Shown: positions 25,303 to 34,072 of the stretch, in pieces | How the letters are laid out: every line of letters starts with the position of its first letter | Numbering within the stretch: the first letter of the stretch is position 1 | NCBI GenBank assembly: GCA_016795035.1 | Contig: JAEUIT010000081.1 | Location: 1-64,000, forward strand | DNA: 64,000 nt | Direction: 5' to 3' | Source: Phycisphaerae bacterium | GTDB taxonomy: Bacteria > Planctomycetota > Phycisphaerae > Phycisphaerales > SM1A02 | The notes under the pieces: model-generated | Database searches by the model: none | What the model saw: the letters and a program-made list of their open reading frames with translations, nothing else | What the model was told of the DNA's origin: nothing | Translations under genes and position numbers: made by a program

Positions 25303-25596
25303 TCAGGAAGGTTGCCGTCCAGCAGCGTTCGCGGCCGCTTCGGCATCGGCCAGCGTCAATCGCTTGATCTCGGTCTCCGCCGTCGCGAGGACGGACTCGC
25401 AGCGCTTCAGGAGCGCGCGTCCGCGTCGGTATTCGCGCAACGACTCTTCGAGGCCGATCGAGCCGTGTTCGACGCGCTCGATGATCGCCTCGAGTTCGGC
25501 GAGCGCCGCTTCGTAGGAGAGTTCCGCGGCTTCGCGCTCGAACTCGCTCGCGTCGGGTGATGCGTCGTCGCGCTCGGACTTCTTCTTCGCGGCCAT
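25303..25596 (-). CDS. xseB: Exodeoxyribonuclease VII small subunit
   Basis: A 97-residue partner of XseA in the single-strand exonuclease VII. The family core is clear: LSYEAALAELEAIIERVEHGSIGLEESLREYRRGRALLKRCE, the helical region that packs on the large subunit. A Lys/Asp-rich N-terminal leader and a short tail flank it. The start is ATG 25596. It follows xseA with a gap of about 130 bases containing AAGGAGC-type repeat units and precedes pilD by 24 bases on the same strand. Confidence 0.92.
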   Translation of the reverse strand: MAAKKKSERDDASPDASEFEREAAELSYEAALAELEAIIERVEHGSIGLEESLREYRRGRALLKRCESVLATAETEIKRLTLADAEAAANAAGRQPS

Positions 25597-25725
25597 ACGC
25601 AGGGAACGGTACCGGGCGTGCGACGGAGGCACAACCGGAGCAGGAAGGAGCAAGGAGCAAGGAGCAAGGCTGAAGCGACGGGGCCGTGATCGCGCCCTCT
25701 CCATTTTCCCTTTCCATTGTCTTCT
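25597..25725. repeat. Short AAGGAGC repeat region between xseA and xseB
   Basis: This gap holds three to four tandem GGAGCAA units near 25642-25672 and, across 25698-25725, TCCATTTTCC/TTTCCATTG pyrimidine-rich units. It appears to be a short relative of the intergenic inverted heptamer repeats elsewhere in the window. Confidence 0.5.
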
Positions 25726-27177
25726 CTACTCCTCCCACAGTCCGCCTTCGCCCTCCTCCGCCTTCTTCACCCTCGGCCCGCCCTTCGTCTGTCGATCGAC
25801 GGTCGAGCGAACCGAGCCGTCGGCGATCACCGTCTCGATCGACGTGCCCGGCGGCGCGTCGGCCACGCCGCGCACGAGGTCGCCGTCGCGCGGGCCGCCG
25901 CGGATCAGCGTGTATGAGAAGCCGCGGGCCAAGACATGCGACGGCGCGACGGCGTCGAGCTGCCGCCCGAGCGATGTCGCCCGATCCCGCGCCCGCTCGA
26001 GCTGGCGGCGAAGCGCCCGATCGAGGCGCGCGGCGCGGTCGGCGAGCGTCGCCCGCGCGTGCGCGAGCCGCGCCGACGGCTGCGCCGCCGCGAGTCCCGA
26101 GGCGCAGGTTGCAAGTCGCCTCCGCGCGTCGGCGAGGCGCATGCGGGTCGCGGCGACGAGCGCGTCTCGTCGTTGCAGGAGCCGCTGCCGGCGAAGGTCG
26201 ACCGCGGCGAGCGGCGAGCGCAGGACCGGCGACCGGGCCACGCGCACGAGGAGCTCGCGCCGACTCGCGATCGAGCGGCGCAACGACGACTGCAGCCGAT
26301 CGCGCAGGAGGTCGAGCTGCTCCGACAGCTCCTCGCGGTCCGGGACGAGGAAGGTGATCGCTTGCGTGGGGGTCGACGCCCGGCGGTCCGCGACGAGTTC
26401 GGCGATCGTGACGTCGGACTCGTGGCCGATCGCGGCCACGACCGGGATCCGCCTCGGGGCGAAGAGGGCGTCGGCGACCACGCGTTCGTTGAAGGCCCAG
26501 AGATCCTCGATCGAGCCGCCGCCGCGGGTGACGACGATCGCGTCGATCGCCAGGCTGTCGGCGGCGCGGTCGAGGGCGCGAATCGCCCGCGCGACCTCGT
26601 CGGCGGCGCCGGCCCCCTGCACGCGCACGTCGACGTGCACGATGCCGACCGCCGGGCAGCGGAGCGCCGCCGTGCGCAGGCAGTCGTGGATCGCGGCGCC
26701 CGTTCCGCTCGTGACGATCGCCACGCGCCGCGGAAACGTCGGCAAGGGGAGCTTGCGGGCGTCGTCGAAGTAGCCGAGGCCGCGCAGCTCGCGGCAGAGC
26801 GCCTCGTAGCGCTCCTGCAGCGAGCCGAGGCCGACCCTCTCGATCTTCCGCACGTAGAACTGCGCCCGCCCCTGCTTCGCGTAGAAGGACGCGGAGCCCG
26901 TCACGATGACCTCGTCGCCTTCCTTCGGCCGGAAGTCGACGCGGGCGACGTCCGACGCCCACATCGCGCAGGAGACGACCGCCTCGTCGTCCTTGAGCGA
27001 GAAGTACCAGTGCGACTTGTCGACGAGGTTCGAGATCTCGCCGCGCACGCGGATGCGGTCGCCGAGCGACTCGAGCGCCCCTTTCATCCGCGCCGCGAGC
27101 GCCGCGACGGTCTCGGGCGGCGGCAACGCCGACTCGTCGCGCTTGCCGCCCCCGGAGGACGAGGCGAAGAGCCCCAT
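25726..27177 (-). CDS. xseA: Exodeoxyribonuclease VII large subunit
   Basis: The catalytic subunit of exonuclease VII, which degrades single-stranded DNA to oligonucleotides. The N-terminal OB-fold includes IRVRGEISNLVDKSHWYFSL. The catalytic domain has FPRRVAIVTSGTGAAIHDCL, IVVTRGGGSIEDLWAFNE and IGHESDVTIAELVADRRASTPTQA, all diagnostic. A long Arg-rich coiled coil follows, then VLARGFSYTLIRGG near the C-terminus. ATG 27177 gives 483 residues; GTG 27210 is an alternative. It is divergent from recG, so the two DNA-repair genes may share a promoter region. Confidence 0.93.
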   Translation of the reverse strand: MGLFASSSGGGKRDESALPPPETVAALAARMKGALESLGDRIRVRGEISNLVDKSHWYFSLKDDEAVVSCAMWASDVARVDFRPKEGDEVIVTGSASFYAKQGRAQFYVRKIERVGLGSLQERYEALCRELRGLGYFDDARKLPLPTFPRRVAIVTSGTGAAIHDCLRTAALRCPAVGIVHVDVRVQGAGAADEVARAIRALDRAADSLAIDAIVVTRGGGSIEDLWAFNERVVADALFAPRRIPVVAAIGHESDVTIAELVADRRASTPTQAITFLVPDREELSEQLDLLRDRLQSSLRRSIASRRELLVRVARSPVLRSPLAAVDLRRQRLLQRRDALVAATRMRLADARRRLATCASGLAAAQPSARLAHARATLADRAARLDRALRRQLERARDRATSLGRQLDAVAPSHVLARGFSYTLIRGGPRDGDLVRGVADAPPGTSIETVIADGSVRSTVDRQTKGGPRVKKAEEGEGGLWEE

Positions 27178-27250
27178 GGCGTCGACGAACGTGCGTTTCT
27201 TCTCGACCACGGCGACACTATAAAGCCCGGCCGCCCTCTCGACGACGCGC

Positions 27251-29410
27251 ATGACCGACGCCCTCCGACTCGCCTCCGACATCGCCGACGTTCCCGGCGT
27301 CGGCGCGCGCTCGCGGCTCGCGTTCGCGCGGCTCGGCATCGCGACGGTCGGCGACCTCCTCAAGCATCTGCCGCTCCGCTACGAGACGCACAAGGCGGCG
27401 ACGTCGATCGGCGAGACCGATCGCACGATTCCCCGGCTCCTCGAAGGCACGACGAAGGACGTCATCGCGGTCACCGGCGAGATCGCGGCGCTGCGCATCC
27501 AGCCGGGTCGGCGCCATCGCATCGAAGCGACGCTCGACGACGGCACCGGCACCGTGCGGCTCGTCTGGTTCAACGCGCCGTGGCTCGCGAAGAAGCTCCA
27601 CGCCGGCCAACCCGGCACCGCGAGCGGCAAGGCGAAGCGCTTCCACGGCTACCTCGAGATGACGAACCCGACGTGGTCGCCGACCGACACCGCGCTGGCT
27701 GCAACGCCGAGCGCGGCGGACGCGGCTCCAGCGCCCTCCGGCGCCGACGATCGGCTGCGCCCGGTCTATCCCGCCAACGAGGACCTCTCGAGCCAGCGCA
27801 TCGAGCGCGCCGTCGAGTCGGTGCTCGAGGCGGCGATCCCGCAGATCGTGGACGCGCTGCCGGCGCCGCTGCGCGACGCGCGCCGCCTCATGCCCTTGGC
27901 CGACGCGTACCGCACGCTGCATCGGCCGCCCGAGCCCGGCGCGATCGAGGGGGCGCGGCGGCGCCTCGCCTACGACGAGCTCTTTCTGTTGCAGCTCGGG
28001 GTCATGCTGAAGCGCTCGCACGTGCGCGTCGAGAACCTCGCCCCGCCGTTGCCCGGGTCCGCGGCGATCGACGCACGCATCCGCGCGCGGCTCCCCTTCA
28101 CCCTCACGAAGGACCAGGACCGCGTCATCGCGGAGATCGTCGAGGATCTCGGCGGCACGGTGCCCATGAATCGACTTCTCCAAGGCGATGTCGGCAGCGG
28201 CAAGACCGCGGTCGCAGCGTACGCCGCGCTCGTTGCGGTCGCGCATCGCCACCAGGCCGCGATCATGGCCCCGACCGAGATCCTCGCCGAGCAGCACTTC
28301 TCGTCGTTGCAGGCGCTCCTCGCCTCGAGCGACGTGCGCATCGAGCTCCTGACCGGCGCGAAGAAGGGCAAGGCGCGGGCGGCGATCGTCGACGCGATCG
28401 CCTCGGGCGAGGCGCCGATCGTCGTCGGCACGCATGCGCTCCTCTCGGACGACGTCTCCTTCCGCGCCCTCGGGCTCGCCGTGATCGACGAGCAGCATCG
28501 CTTCGGCGTGGCGCAGCGCGCCGTCCTCCGCGGCAAGCGCGGCGAGGGCGACTCGGCGCGCCCGCTCATCCCGCACACGCTCGTCATGACCGCGACGCCA
28601 ATCCCGCGCACGCTCGCGCTCACGGTCTTCGGCGACCTCGACGTCTCGACGATCCGCGAGATGCCGCCGGGCCGCGCGCCGGTCGCGACGCGCTGGCTTC
28701 CGCCGTCGGAATCGGCCGTCGCCTACGCAGACGTGGCCGCGCGCATCGACCGCGGCGAGCGTGCGTTCGTCGTCGTCCCCGCGATCGACGAATCCGACAC
28801 CGGCCTCGCCGACGTGTCGTCGCATCTCGCCCGGCTCGCCGACGGGCCGTTGCGCGGCCGGCGTCTCGCCCCGATGCACGGGCGCCTGTCGCAGCCCGAG
28901 CGCGACGACGTGATGCGCCGCTTCCGCACGGGCGACCTCGACGCGATCGTCGCGACGACGGTGATCGAGGTCGGCGTCGACGTGCCCGAGGCCACGGTGA
29001 TCGTGATCGAGCACGCGGATCGTTTCGGCCTCGCGCAGCTCCACCAGCTGCGCGGGCGCGTCGGGCGCGGACAGCGGCCCGGCACGTGCTATCTGATCGG
29101 CGAACCCCTGACCGACGACGCACGCAAGCGCCTCGAGGCGCTCGTCGAGACGACCGACGGATTCCGGCTCGCGGAACTCGATCTCCTGATCCGCGGCCCG
29201 GGCGAACTCGTCGGCGCGCGGCAGTCGGGCCTGCCGCCCTTCCGCGTTGCCGACCTCACCCGCGATCTCGCGATCCTGCGCGACGCGCGCGACGACGCCG
29301 CCGCGCTCGTCGCGCGCGATCGACGGCTCGCGCACGCGGAACACCTTCTCCTCAAGCGCAAGCTGCTTGCGACCTACGGCGAGGCGCTCGGACTGGTCGA
29401 CGTTGGCTGA
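27251..29410 (+). CDS. recG: ATP-dependent DNA helicase RecG
   Basis: A superfamily 2 helicase that reverses stalled replication forks and processes branched DNA. At 719 residues it is of usual length. The N-terminal wedge/OB domain includes VPGVGARSRLAFARLG and VTGEIAALRIQPGRRHR. The helicase motifs are complete: LLQGDVGSGKTAVA (I), MAPTEILAEQH (Ia), VIDEQHRFGV (II), LVMTATPIPRTLALT (III), PMHGRLSQPERD, then TTVIEVGVDVPEATVIVIEHADRFGLAQLHQLRGRVGRG (V-VI). It is divergent from xseA. Copies of the dispersed motif occur near 27707 and 28303. Confidence 0.96.
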   Translation: MTDALRLASDIADVPGVGARSRLAFARLGIATVGDLLKHLPLRYETHKAATSIGETDRTIPRLLEGTTKDVIAVTGEIAALRIQPGRRHRIEATLDDGTGTVRLVWFNAPWLAKKLHAGQPGTASGKAKRFHGYLEMTNPTWSPTDTALAATPSAADAAPAPSGADDRLRPVYPANEDLSSQRIERAVESVLEAAIPQIVDALPAPLRDARRLMPLADAYRTLHRPPEPGAIEGARRRLAYDELFLLQLGVMLKRSHVRVENLAPPLPGSAAIDARIRARLPFTLTKDQDRVIAEIVEDLGGTVPMNRLLQGDVGSGKTAVAAYAALVAVAHRHQAAIMAPTEILAEQHFSSLQALLASSDVRIELLTGAKKGKARAAIVDAIASGEAPIVVGTHALLSDDVSFRALGLAVIDEQHRFGVAQRAVLRGKRGEGDSARPLIPHTLVMTATPIPRTLALTVFGDLDVSTIREMPPGRAPVATRWLPPSESAVAYADVAARIDRGERAFVVVPAIDESDTGLADVSSHLARLADGPLRGRRLAPMHGRLSQPERDDVMRRFRTGDLDAIVATTVIEVGVDVPEATVIVIEHADRFGLAQLHQLRGRVGRGQRPGTCYLIGEPLTDDARKRLEALVETTDGFRLAELDLLIRGPGELVGARQSGLPPFRVADLTRDLAILRDARDDAAALVARDRRLAHAEHLLLKRKLLATYGEALGLVDVG

Positions 29411-29582
29411 TTCGCGTTGCCGACGTTGCATCGGCGATTGAGTGTCGGCGTTGCCGGCGCGCGCGGATCAGGGAAGTGTCCTCAAGGCGCGATCGGCGCG
29501 TCGCCCTAGCGTGGGGCCCGTGGACGTCGCACACGCGAACGTTCCGTGCGTGGCGGCCATCAACCTCTCAAGGGGACTTCCA

Positions 29583-31412
29583 ATGAAACGCTCGCTCGCC
29601 CTTCTCACGCCTGCAACGTTGACGCTTCTCGCCGTTGCAGGCCCGTCGCTCGCGCAGTGCCCCGCGTCGGGAAGCTGCTTCGTCAGCCACCCCACGCCGG
29701 GATGCGACTACGCCTCGTGCTGCACCGCGGTCTGCGCGGTCGATCCCTTCTGCTGCGGGAACCAATGGGACACGCAGTGCGCGACCCAGGCGACCAACTG
29801 GTGCGTCGCGACGCCGATCGCGGGGCCGATCGTGAATCCCGCGAACGGCAATTCGTACTACCTCCTCTCCGACTCGGTGTGGCAGGTCGCCGAAGACGCG
29901 GCCGTCCTGCTCGGCGGACACTTGGCGACCGTGACGTCGTTCGACGAGAACGAGTGGATCCGCACCACCCTCGCGAACTTCAACGGCACGCCGCGCTTCG
30001 TCTGGATCGGCCTGAACGACAAGGCCGTGCCCGGCACGTTCGTATGGACGAGCGGTCTTCCCGTCACCTACCTCAACTGGGCGCCGGGCGAGCCGAACAA
30101 CACGGGCGGCATCGAGGACGCCGTCGACCTGAGCCCGACGACGGGCACCTGGAACGACTACCCGTCGTCGCAGGCGACGAGCTTCGGCGTCGTCGAGGTC
30201 GCAGGCTACTTCTGCGGTGACGCCGAGGCGGGCTCGTGCTTCTCCGCGCACCCGAACACCCACTGCGACAACGTCGACTGCTGCACGTTCGTGTGCAGCG
30301 TCGACAGCTTCTGCTGCAACGTCTCGTGGGACTCGGCCTGCGCCAACGAGGCGAACACGTACTGCGTCGGCTGCGCCCCCGGGAATCACAGCTGCTTCGT
30401 CAACGGCGGCGTCGGCTGCAACGACGCCGTGTGCTGTGACGCGATCTGCGGCATCGACCCCTTCTGCTGCGCGATGTCGTGGGATCTCGCCTGCGTGAGC
30501 GAGGCGAACAAGTGGTGCAAGGCCGAGCAGGTCGCGGGACCGATCGTGAACGCCATCAACGGCGACACGTATTACCTCCTCGACGAGGCGTTCTGGACGA
30601 TCGCCCGGCGGACGGCGCAGCAGACCTACGGCGGAGAACTCGCGACGATCGAGTCCGCGACGGAGAACACGTTCGTGCAGGGCGTGGCGAACGTGGGCGG
30701 CGTGACTCGGCCGGCATGGATCGGCCTCTACTCGCCGACCGCGACCGCGTCGTTCGTGTGGGCGAGCGGCGCGCCCGTCTCCTACACGAACTGGGCGCCG
30801 CTTGAGCCGAACAACATCGGCGCCGAGAACTATGTCGAACTGATCGGCAACACCGGACAGTGGAATAACAACGACAACTTCGGCACCGGCAACGGCGAGA
30901 CGTTCGCGATCGTGCAGGTCCCGGGCGTCGGCTGCGGCGAGGAAGGCAGCGGCAACTGCTTCGCCTCGCATCTCACGCCGCACTGCTCGATCGAGTCGTG
31001 CTGCATCACCGTGTGCACACTCGACCCGTACTGCTGCAACGTCAAGTGGGACTCGGTCTGCGCGAACGAGGCCGTGAACCTCTGCGACGGCTGCGGCGAT
31101 CCGAACGCGGGAAGCTGCACCACGACGCACGGCGCCTACTGCTCCTCGGCGGCCTGCTGCGACGCGGTCTGCGCGGTCGACAGCTACTGCTGCAACGTCG
31201 CGTGGGATTCGTTCTGCGTGAACGAGGCGTACTCCTACTGCCTCGGCTTCTGCGCGCCCGACCTGAACATCGACGGCAAGGTCGATGGCGCCGACCTCGG
31301 CGTCCTCTTGGGCGGCTGGGGCACGAGCGGCGTCAGCGACATCAACGACGACGGCATCACGAACGGCCAGGACCTCGGCCTCCTCCTCGGAGCCTGGGGC
31401 ACCTGCCCGTGA
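29583..31412 (+). CDS. Secreted protein with two C-type-lectin domains, Cys-rich repeats and dockerin-like tail
   Basis: A 609-residue surface protein. A signal peptide ends near AQC (residue 21). Five copies of a roughly 45-residue repeat carry eight cysteines each in the pattern GxCFxxH...C...CC...VC.VD.FCC...WD..C..EA...C. They alternate with two C-type-lectin domains (about residues 83-205 and 315-440), each with WIGL, NWAPxEPNN and WND/WNN motifs; EPN is the mannose-type Ca2+-binding triplet. The tail is a dockerin-like pair of EF-hand-type repeats (DLNIDGKVDGADLGVLLGGW, then DINDDGITNGQDLGLLLGAW). AAGGGGA precedes ATG 29583. Probable role: extracellular carbohydrate binding. The ligand is unknown. 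Confidence 0.82.
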   Translation: MKRSLALLTPATLTLLAVAGPSLAQCPASGSCFVSHPTPGCDYASCCTAVCAVDPFCCGNQWDTQCATQATNWCVATPIAGPIVNPANGNSYYLLSDSVWQVAEDAAVLLGGHLATVTSFDENEWIRTTLANFNGTPRFVWIGLNDKAVPGTFVWTSGLPVTYLNWAPGEPNNTGGIEDAVDLSPTTGTWNDYPSSQATSFGVVEVAGYFCGDAEAGSCFSAHPNTHCDNVDCCTFVCSVDSFCCNVSWDSACANEANTYCVGCAPGNHSCFVNGGVGCNDAVCCDAICGIDPFCCAMSWDLACVSEANKWCKAEQVAGPIVNAINGDTYYLLDEAFWTIARRTAQQTYGGELATIESATENTFVQGVANVGGVTRPAWIGLYSPTATASFVWASGAPVSYTNWAPLEPNNIGAENYVELIGNTGQWNNNDNFGTGNGETFAIVQVPGVGCGEEGSGNCFASHLTPHCSIESCCITVCTLDPYCCNVKWDSVCANEAVNLCDGCGDPNAGSCTTTHGAYCSSAACCDAVCAVDSYCCNVAWDSFCVNEAYSYCLGFCAPDLNIDGKVDGADLGVLLGGWGTSGVSDINDDGITNGQDLGLLLGAWGTCP

Positions 31413-31445
31413 GTTGAACTCGGGCGCAGAGGGGAACGCTCGACG

Positions 31446-31471
31446 CGGGCGCCGGCTTCGGCCGGCGCCCG
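31446..31471 (+). terminator. Hairpin terminator after the lectin gene
   Basis: A perfect 11-base stem CGGGCGCCGGC/GCCGGCGCCCG closes a stable TTCG tetraloop, 34 bases past the stop codon. The following U-tract is weak (TCGTTG), so termination efficiency is uncertain. Confidence 0.65.
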
Positions 31472-31508
31472 TCGTTGCGCGCCCACGTTCGTACACTCCC
31501 CCGCCTCG

Positions 31509-32285
31509 ATGCTCGTTCGTTGGCTTCGTCTTCGCAAGATCCGCCGCACGCCGTTTCCGCCGGCGTGGCGGGTGTTCCTCGACCGCACGCTCGACTTCTG
31601 GTCGAAGCTGACGGCCGACGAGCAGGAGCGGCTCGAGGAGGAGATCCGGCTCTTCATCGCCGAGCGCAACTGGGAAGGCTGTGGCGGTCTCGAGCTCACC
31701 GACGAGATGCGACTCATCGTTGCAGCTGAAGCGTGCCGCCTGCTTCTCGGTCGCCCGGGCGAGCGCTACCGCTCCACGTCGACGATCCTCGTCTACCCGA
31801 ACGGCTACTTCTCCGGCCCCTCGCCGACGCCGGTGTTGGGCGGAGGCACCGTGCGGGTGATCGATCCGGTCGGCACGCCCGTCCTCGGTCAGGCGTACGA
31901 GCGCGGCCCGGTGATCCTCTCGTGGCAGCACGCGCTCGACGGCGCGACGCGCCACGAGGACGGCCACAACGTGATCCTGCACGAGTTCGCCCACAAGCTC
32001 GACATGGCGAACGGCGCGACCGACGGCATGCCGCCGATGGACTCGGCGGCGCAGGCGCGCGAGTGGCACCTCGTGATGACCGAGGCCTTCGAGAAGCTCG
32101 GACGCTCGCTCCGCACCGGGCAGCCGACGCCGCTCCGTCCGTACGCGCTCACGAATCCCGCTGAGTTTTTCGCGGTCTCGACCGAGATCTTCTTCGAACG
32201 GCCCGAGCGCCTCGACGACTGGGATCCCGACCTCTATCGCGTGCTGTCCGGCTGGTACCGACAGGACCCGAAGGCGCGCCGCTAG
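31509..32285 (+). CDS. mtfA: MtfA-type zinc peptidase
   Basis: A 258-residue zinc metallopeptidase of the MtfA (Mlc titration factor A) family, related in fold to anthrax lethal-factor peptidases. The zinc site is HEFAHKLD, with the distal glutamate in NPAEFFAVSTEIFFE. The N-terminal region WRVFLDRTLDFWSKLTADEQ is family-typical. In E. coli MtfA binds Mlc and affects glucose uptake; no Mlc gene is visible here, so its target is unknown. PolX follows 18 bases downstream, probably in the same transcript. Confidence 0.9.
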   Translation: MLVRWLRLRKIRRTPFPPAWRVFLDRTLDFWSKLTADEQERLEEEIRLFIAERNWEGCGGLELTDEMRLIVAAEACRLLLGRPGERYRSTSTILVYPNGYFSGPSPTPVLGGGTVRVIDPVGTPVLGQAYERGPVILSWQHALDGATRHEDGHNVILHEFAHKLDMANGATDGMPPMDSAAQAREWHLVMTEAFEKLGRSLRTGQPTPLRPYALTNPAEFFAVSTEIFFERPERLDDWDPDLYRVLSGWYRQDPKARR

Positions 32286-32303
32286 CCCGTACGCTGCCCG
32301 CCT

Positions 32304-34049
32304 ATGACGAACGCGGACATCGCGCGCCGCTTCGAGGAGTTCGCCGCGATCCTCGAGATTCTGGGCGCCAACAAGTTCAAGGTCATTGCCTTTCAGAAGG
32401 TCGCACGCACGCTCGACGGCATGGCTGACGAAGCGGCCGACCTTGCGAAGACGAAAGGCGCGCTCGAGGCGATCGACGGCATCGGCGCCTCGAGCGCCGA
32501 GAAGATCCGTGAACTGGTGACGACCGGGAAGATCGCCGAGCTCGACGAGCTTCGGGCGAAAGTGCCGGCCGGCCTGCTCGACTTGTTAGGCGTCTCGGGG
32601 CTCGGACCGAAGACGATCAAGCTCCTCTGGGAGGAAGGCGGCGTCGTCGATCGTGCGTCGCTCAAGGCGAAGCTCGCGACCGGCGAGCTCTCGTCGTTAC
32701 CGCGCATGGGCGAGAAGACCTTGAAGAATATCGCCGAGTCCCTGGCCCTCAGCGAGCAGTCGGCCGGACGCATCCGCCTCGGCGAGGCGATGCCGATCGC
32801 GGAGTTCGTCGTCGCGCACATGGAGCGCGTGCCGGGCGTCGAGCGCGTCGCCTACGCCGGCAGCCTGCGCCGCGGCAAGGAGACGATCGGCGACATCGAC
32901 GTCCTCTGCGCCGCCAAGGATCCGCAGGCGGCGCACGCCGCGTTCCGCGCGCTTCCCGACATCGCCAAAGTCCTCGTTTCAGGCGAGACGAAGACGAGCG
33001 TCGTGACGAACCGCGGCGTGCAGATCGATCTCCGCACCTTGCCGCTCGCGAGTTTCGGCGCGGCGCTCATGTACTTCACCGGCAGCAAGGAGCACAACGT
33101 GAAGCTCCGCGAGCGCGCCATCGCGATGGGCTGCCGTTTGAACGAGTACGGCCTCTTTCCCGACGACGGCGAGAACGCACCGCAGCACCGCGGTGTGAAG
33201 CCGATCGCCGCAGCGACCGAGGAGGACGTGTTTCGGGCGCTCAAGCTCGCGTGGGTGCCGCCCGAACTGCGCGAGGACCGCGGCGAGATCCCGGCGGCGG
33301 AGAAGTCCGCGTTGCCGCCGCTCGTCCAGCTCGCCGATCTGAAGGCCGACCTCCACGCCCACACCCGCGCCAGCGACGGCGTGATGACGATCGAGGAGTT
33401 GGTGGCCGCGGCGCGGGCGAAGGGCTTCCACACGATCGCCGTGACCGACCACTCGAAGGCGTCGGTCCAGGCGAACGGGCTCAGCGTCGAGCGGCTCCGC
33501 GAGCACGTCTGCGCGATCCGCGCGGTCGCGGCGTCGACGAAGGACATGAACGTCCTCGCCGGCAGCGAAGTCGACATCCTCTCTGACGGCCGCCTCGACT
33601 ACGACGACGAGACGCTCGCACTCCTCGATCTCGTCGTTGCAAGTCCGCACATCGCGCTCAAGCAGTCCCCCGCCGACGCCACCGCGCGCCTCGTCCGCGC
33701 GATCGAGCATCCGAAGGTGCGCATCCTGGGCCATCCGACCGGCCGCATCATCAACGGGCGCCCGGGGCTTGAACCCGACATGAAGGAAGTGATCCGCGCG
33801 GCGAAGGCGAACGACGTCGCGCTCGAGATCAATGCGAATCCATTGCGCCTCGACCTCCGCGACACGCACGTGAAGGCGGCCGTCGACGCCGGTTGCCTGA
33901 TCGCGATCGACTGCGACGCGCACAGCCGCGAGCACTTCGAGTTCGCGATCTACGGCATCCTCACCGGCCGCCGCGGCTGGCTGACGAAGGAGCAGTGCGT
34001 GAACTGCTGGAGCCAGGAGAGGCTGGCGGCGTGGATTGGGAGGAAGTGA
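32304..34049 (+). CDS. polX: Family X DNA polymerase with PHP domain
   Basis: A 581-residue bacterial PolX, used in base-excision repair. Order of domains: N-terminal 8-kDa/HhH region (EILGANKFKVIAFQKVARTL, LDLLGVSGLGPKTIKLL); nucleotidyltransferase palm with GSLRRGKETIGDIDVL holding the metal-binding aspartates and a third acidic strand GVQIDLRTL; and a C-terminal PHP domain with DLHAHTRASDG, HTIAVTDHS, GSEVDIL, SPHIALKQ and IDCDAHS. The intact PHP histidines suggest 3'-5' exonuclease or AP-endonuclease activity as in Bacillus PolX. It follows mtfA. Confidence 0.94.
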   Translation: MTNADIARRFEEFAAILEILGANKFKVIAFQKVARTLDGMADEAADLAKTKGALEAIDGIGASSAEKIRELVTTGKIAELDELRAKVPAGLLDLLGVSGLGPKTIKLLWEEGGVVDRASLKAKLATGELSSLPRMGEKTLKNIAESLALSEQSAGRIRLGEAMPIAEFVVAHMERVPGVERVAYAGSLRRGKETIGDIDVLCAAKDPQAAHAAFRALPDIAKVLVSGETKTSVVTNRGVQIDLRTLPLASFGAALMYFTGSKEHNVKLRERAIAMGCRLNEYGLFPDDGENAPQHRGVKPIAAATEEDVFRALKLAWVPPELREDRGEIPAAEKSALPPLVQLADLKADLHAHTRASDGVMTIEELVAAARAKGFHTIAVTDHSKASVQANGLSVERLREHVCAIRAVAASTKDMNVLAGSEVDILSDGRLDYDDETLALLDLVVASPHIALKQSPADATARLVRAIEHPKVRILGHPTGRIINGRPGLEPDMKEVIRAAKANDVALEINANPLRLDLRDTHVKAAVDAGCLIAIDCDAHSREHFEFAIYGILTGRRGWLTKEQCVNCWSQERLAAWIGRK

Positions 34050-34072
34050 TCGACATTCGACGCCCTTCGCCC

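Noticed and set aside
25936..29586. A 1216-codon open frame on the plus strand over xseA/recG, and other very long frames such as 3905-6880 and 42222-44876
   Set aside because: They are rich in Arg/Ala/Gly/Pro without domain signatures and lie exactly over well-supported genes in other frames. High GC makes stop codons rare.
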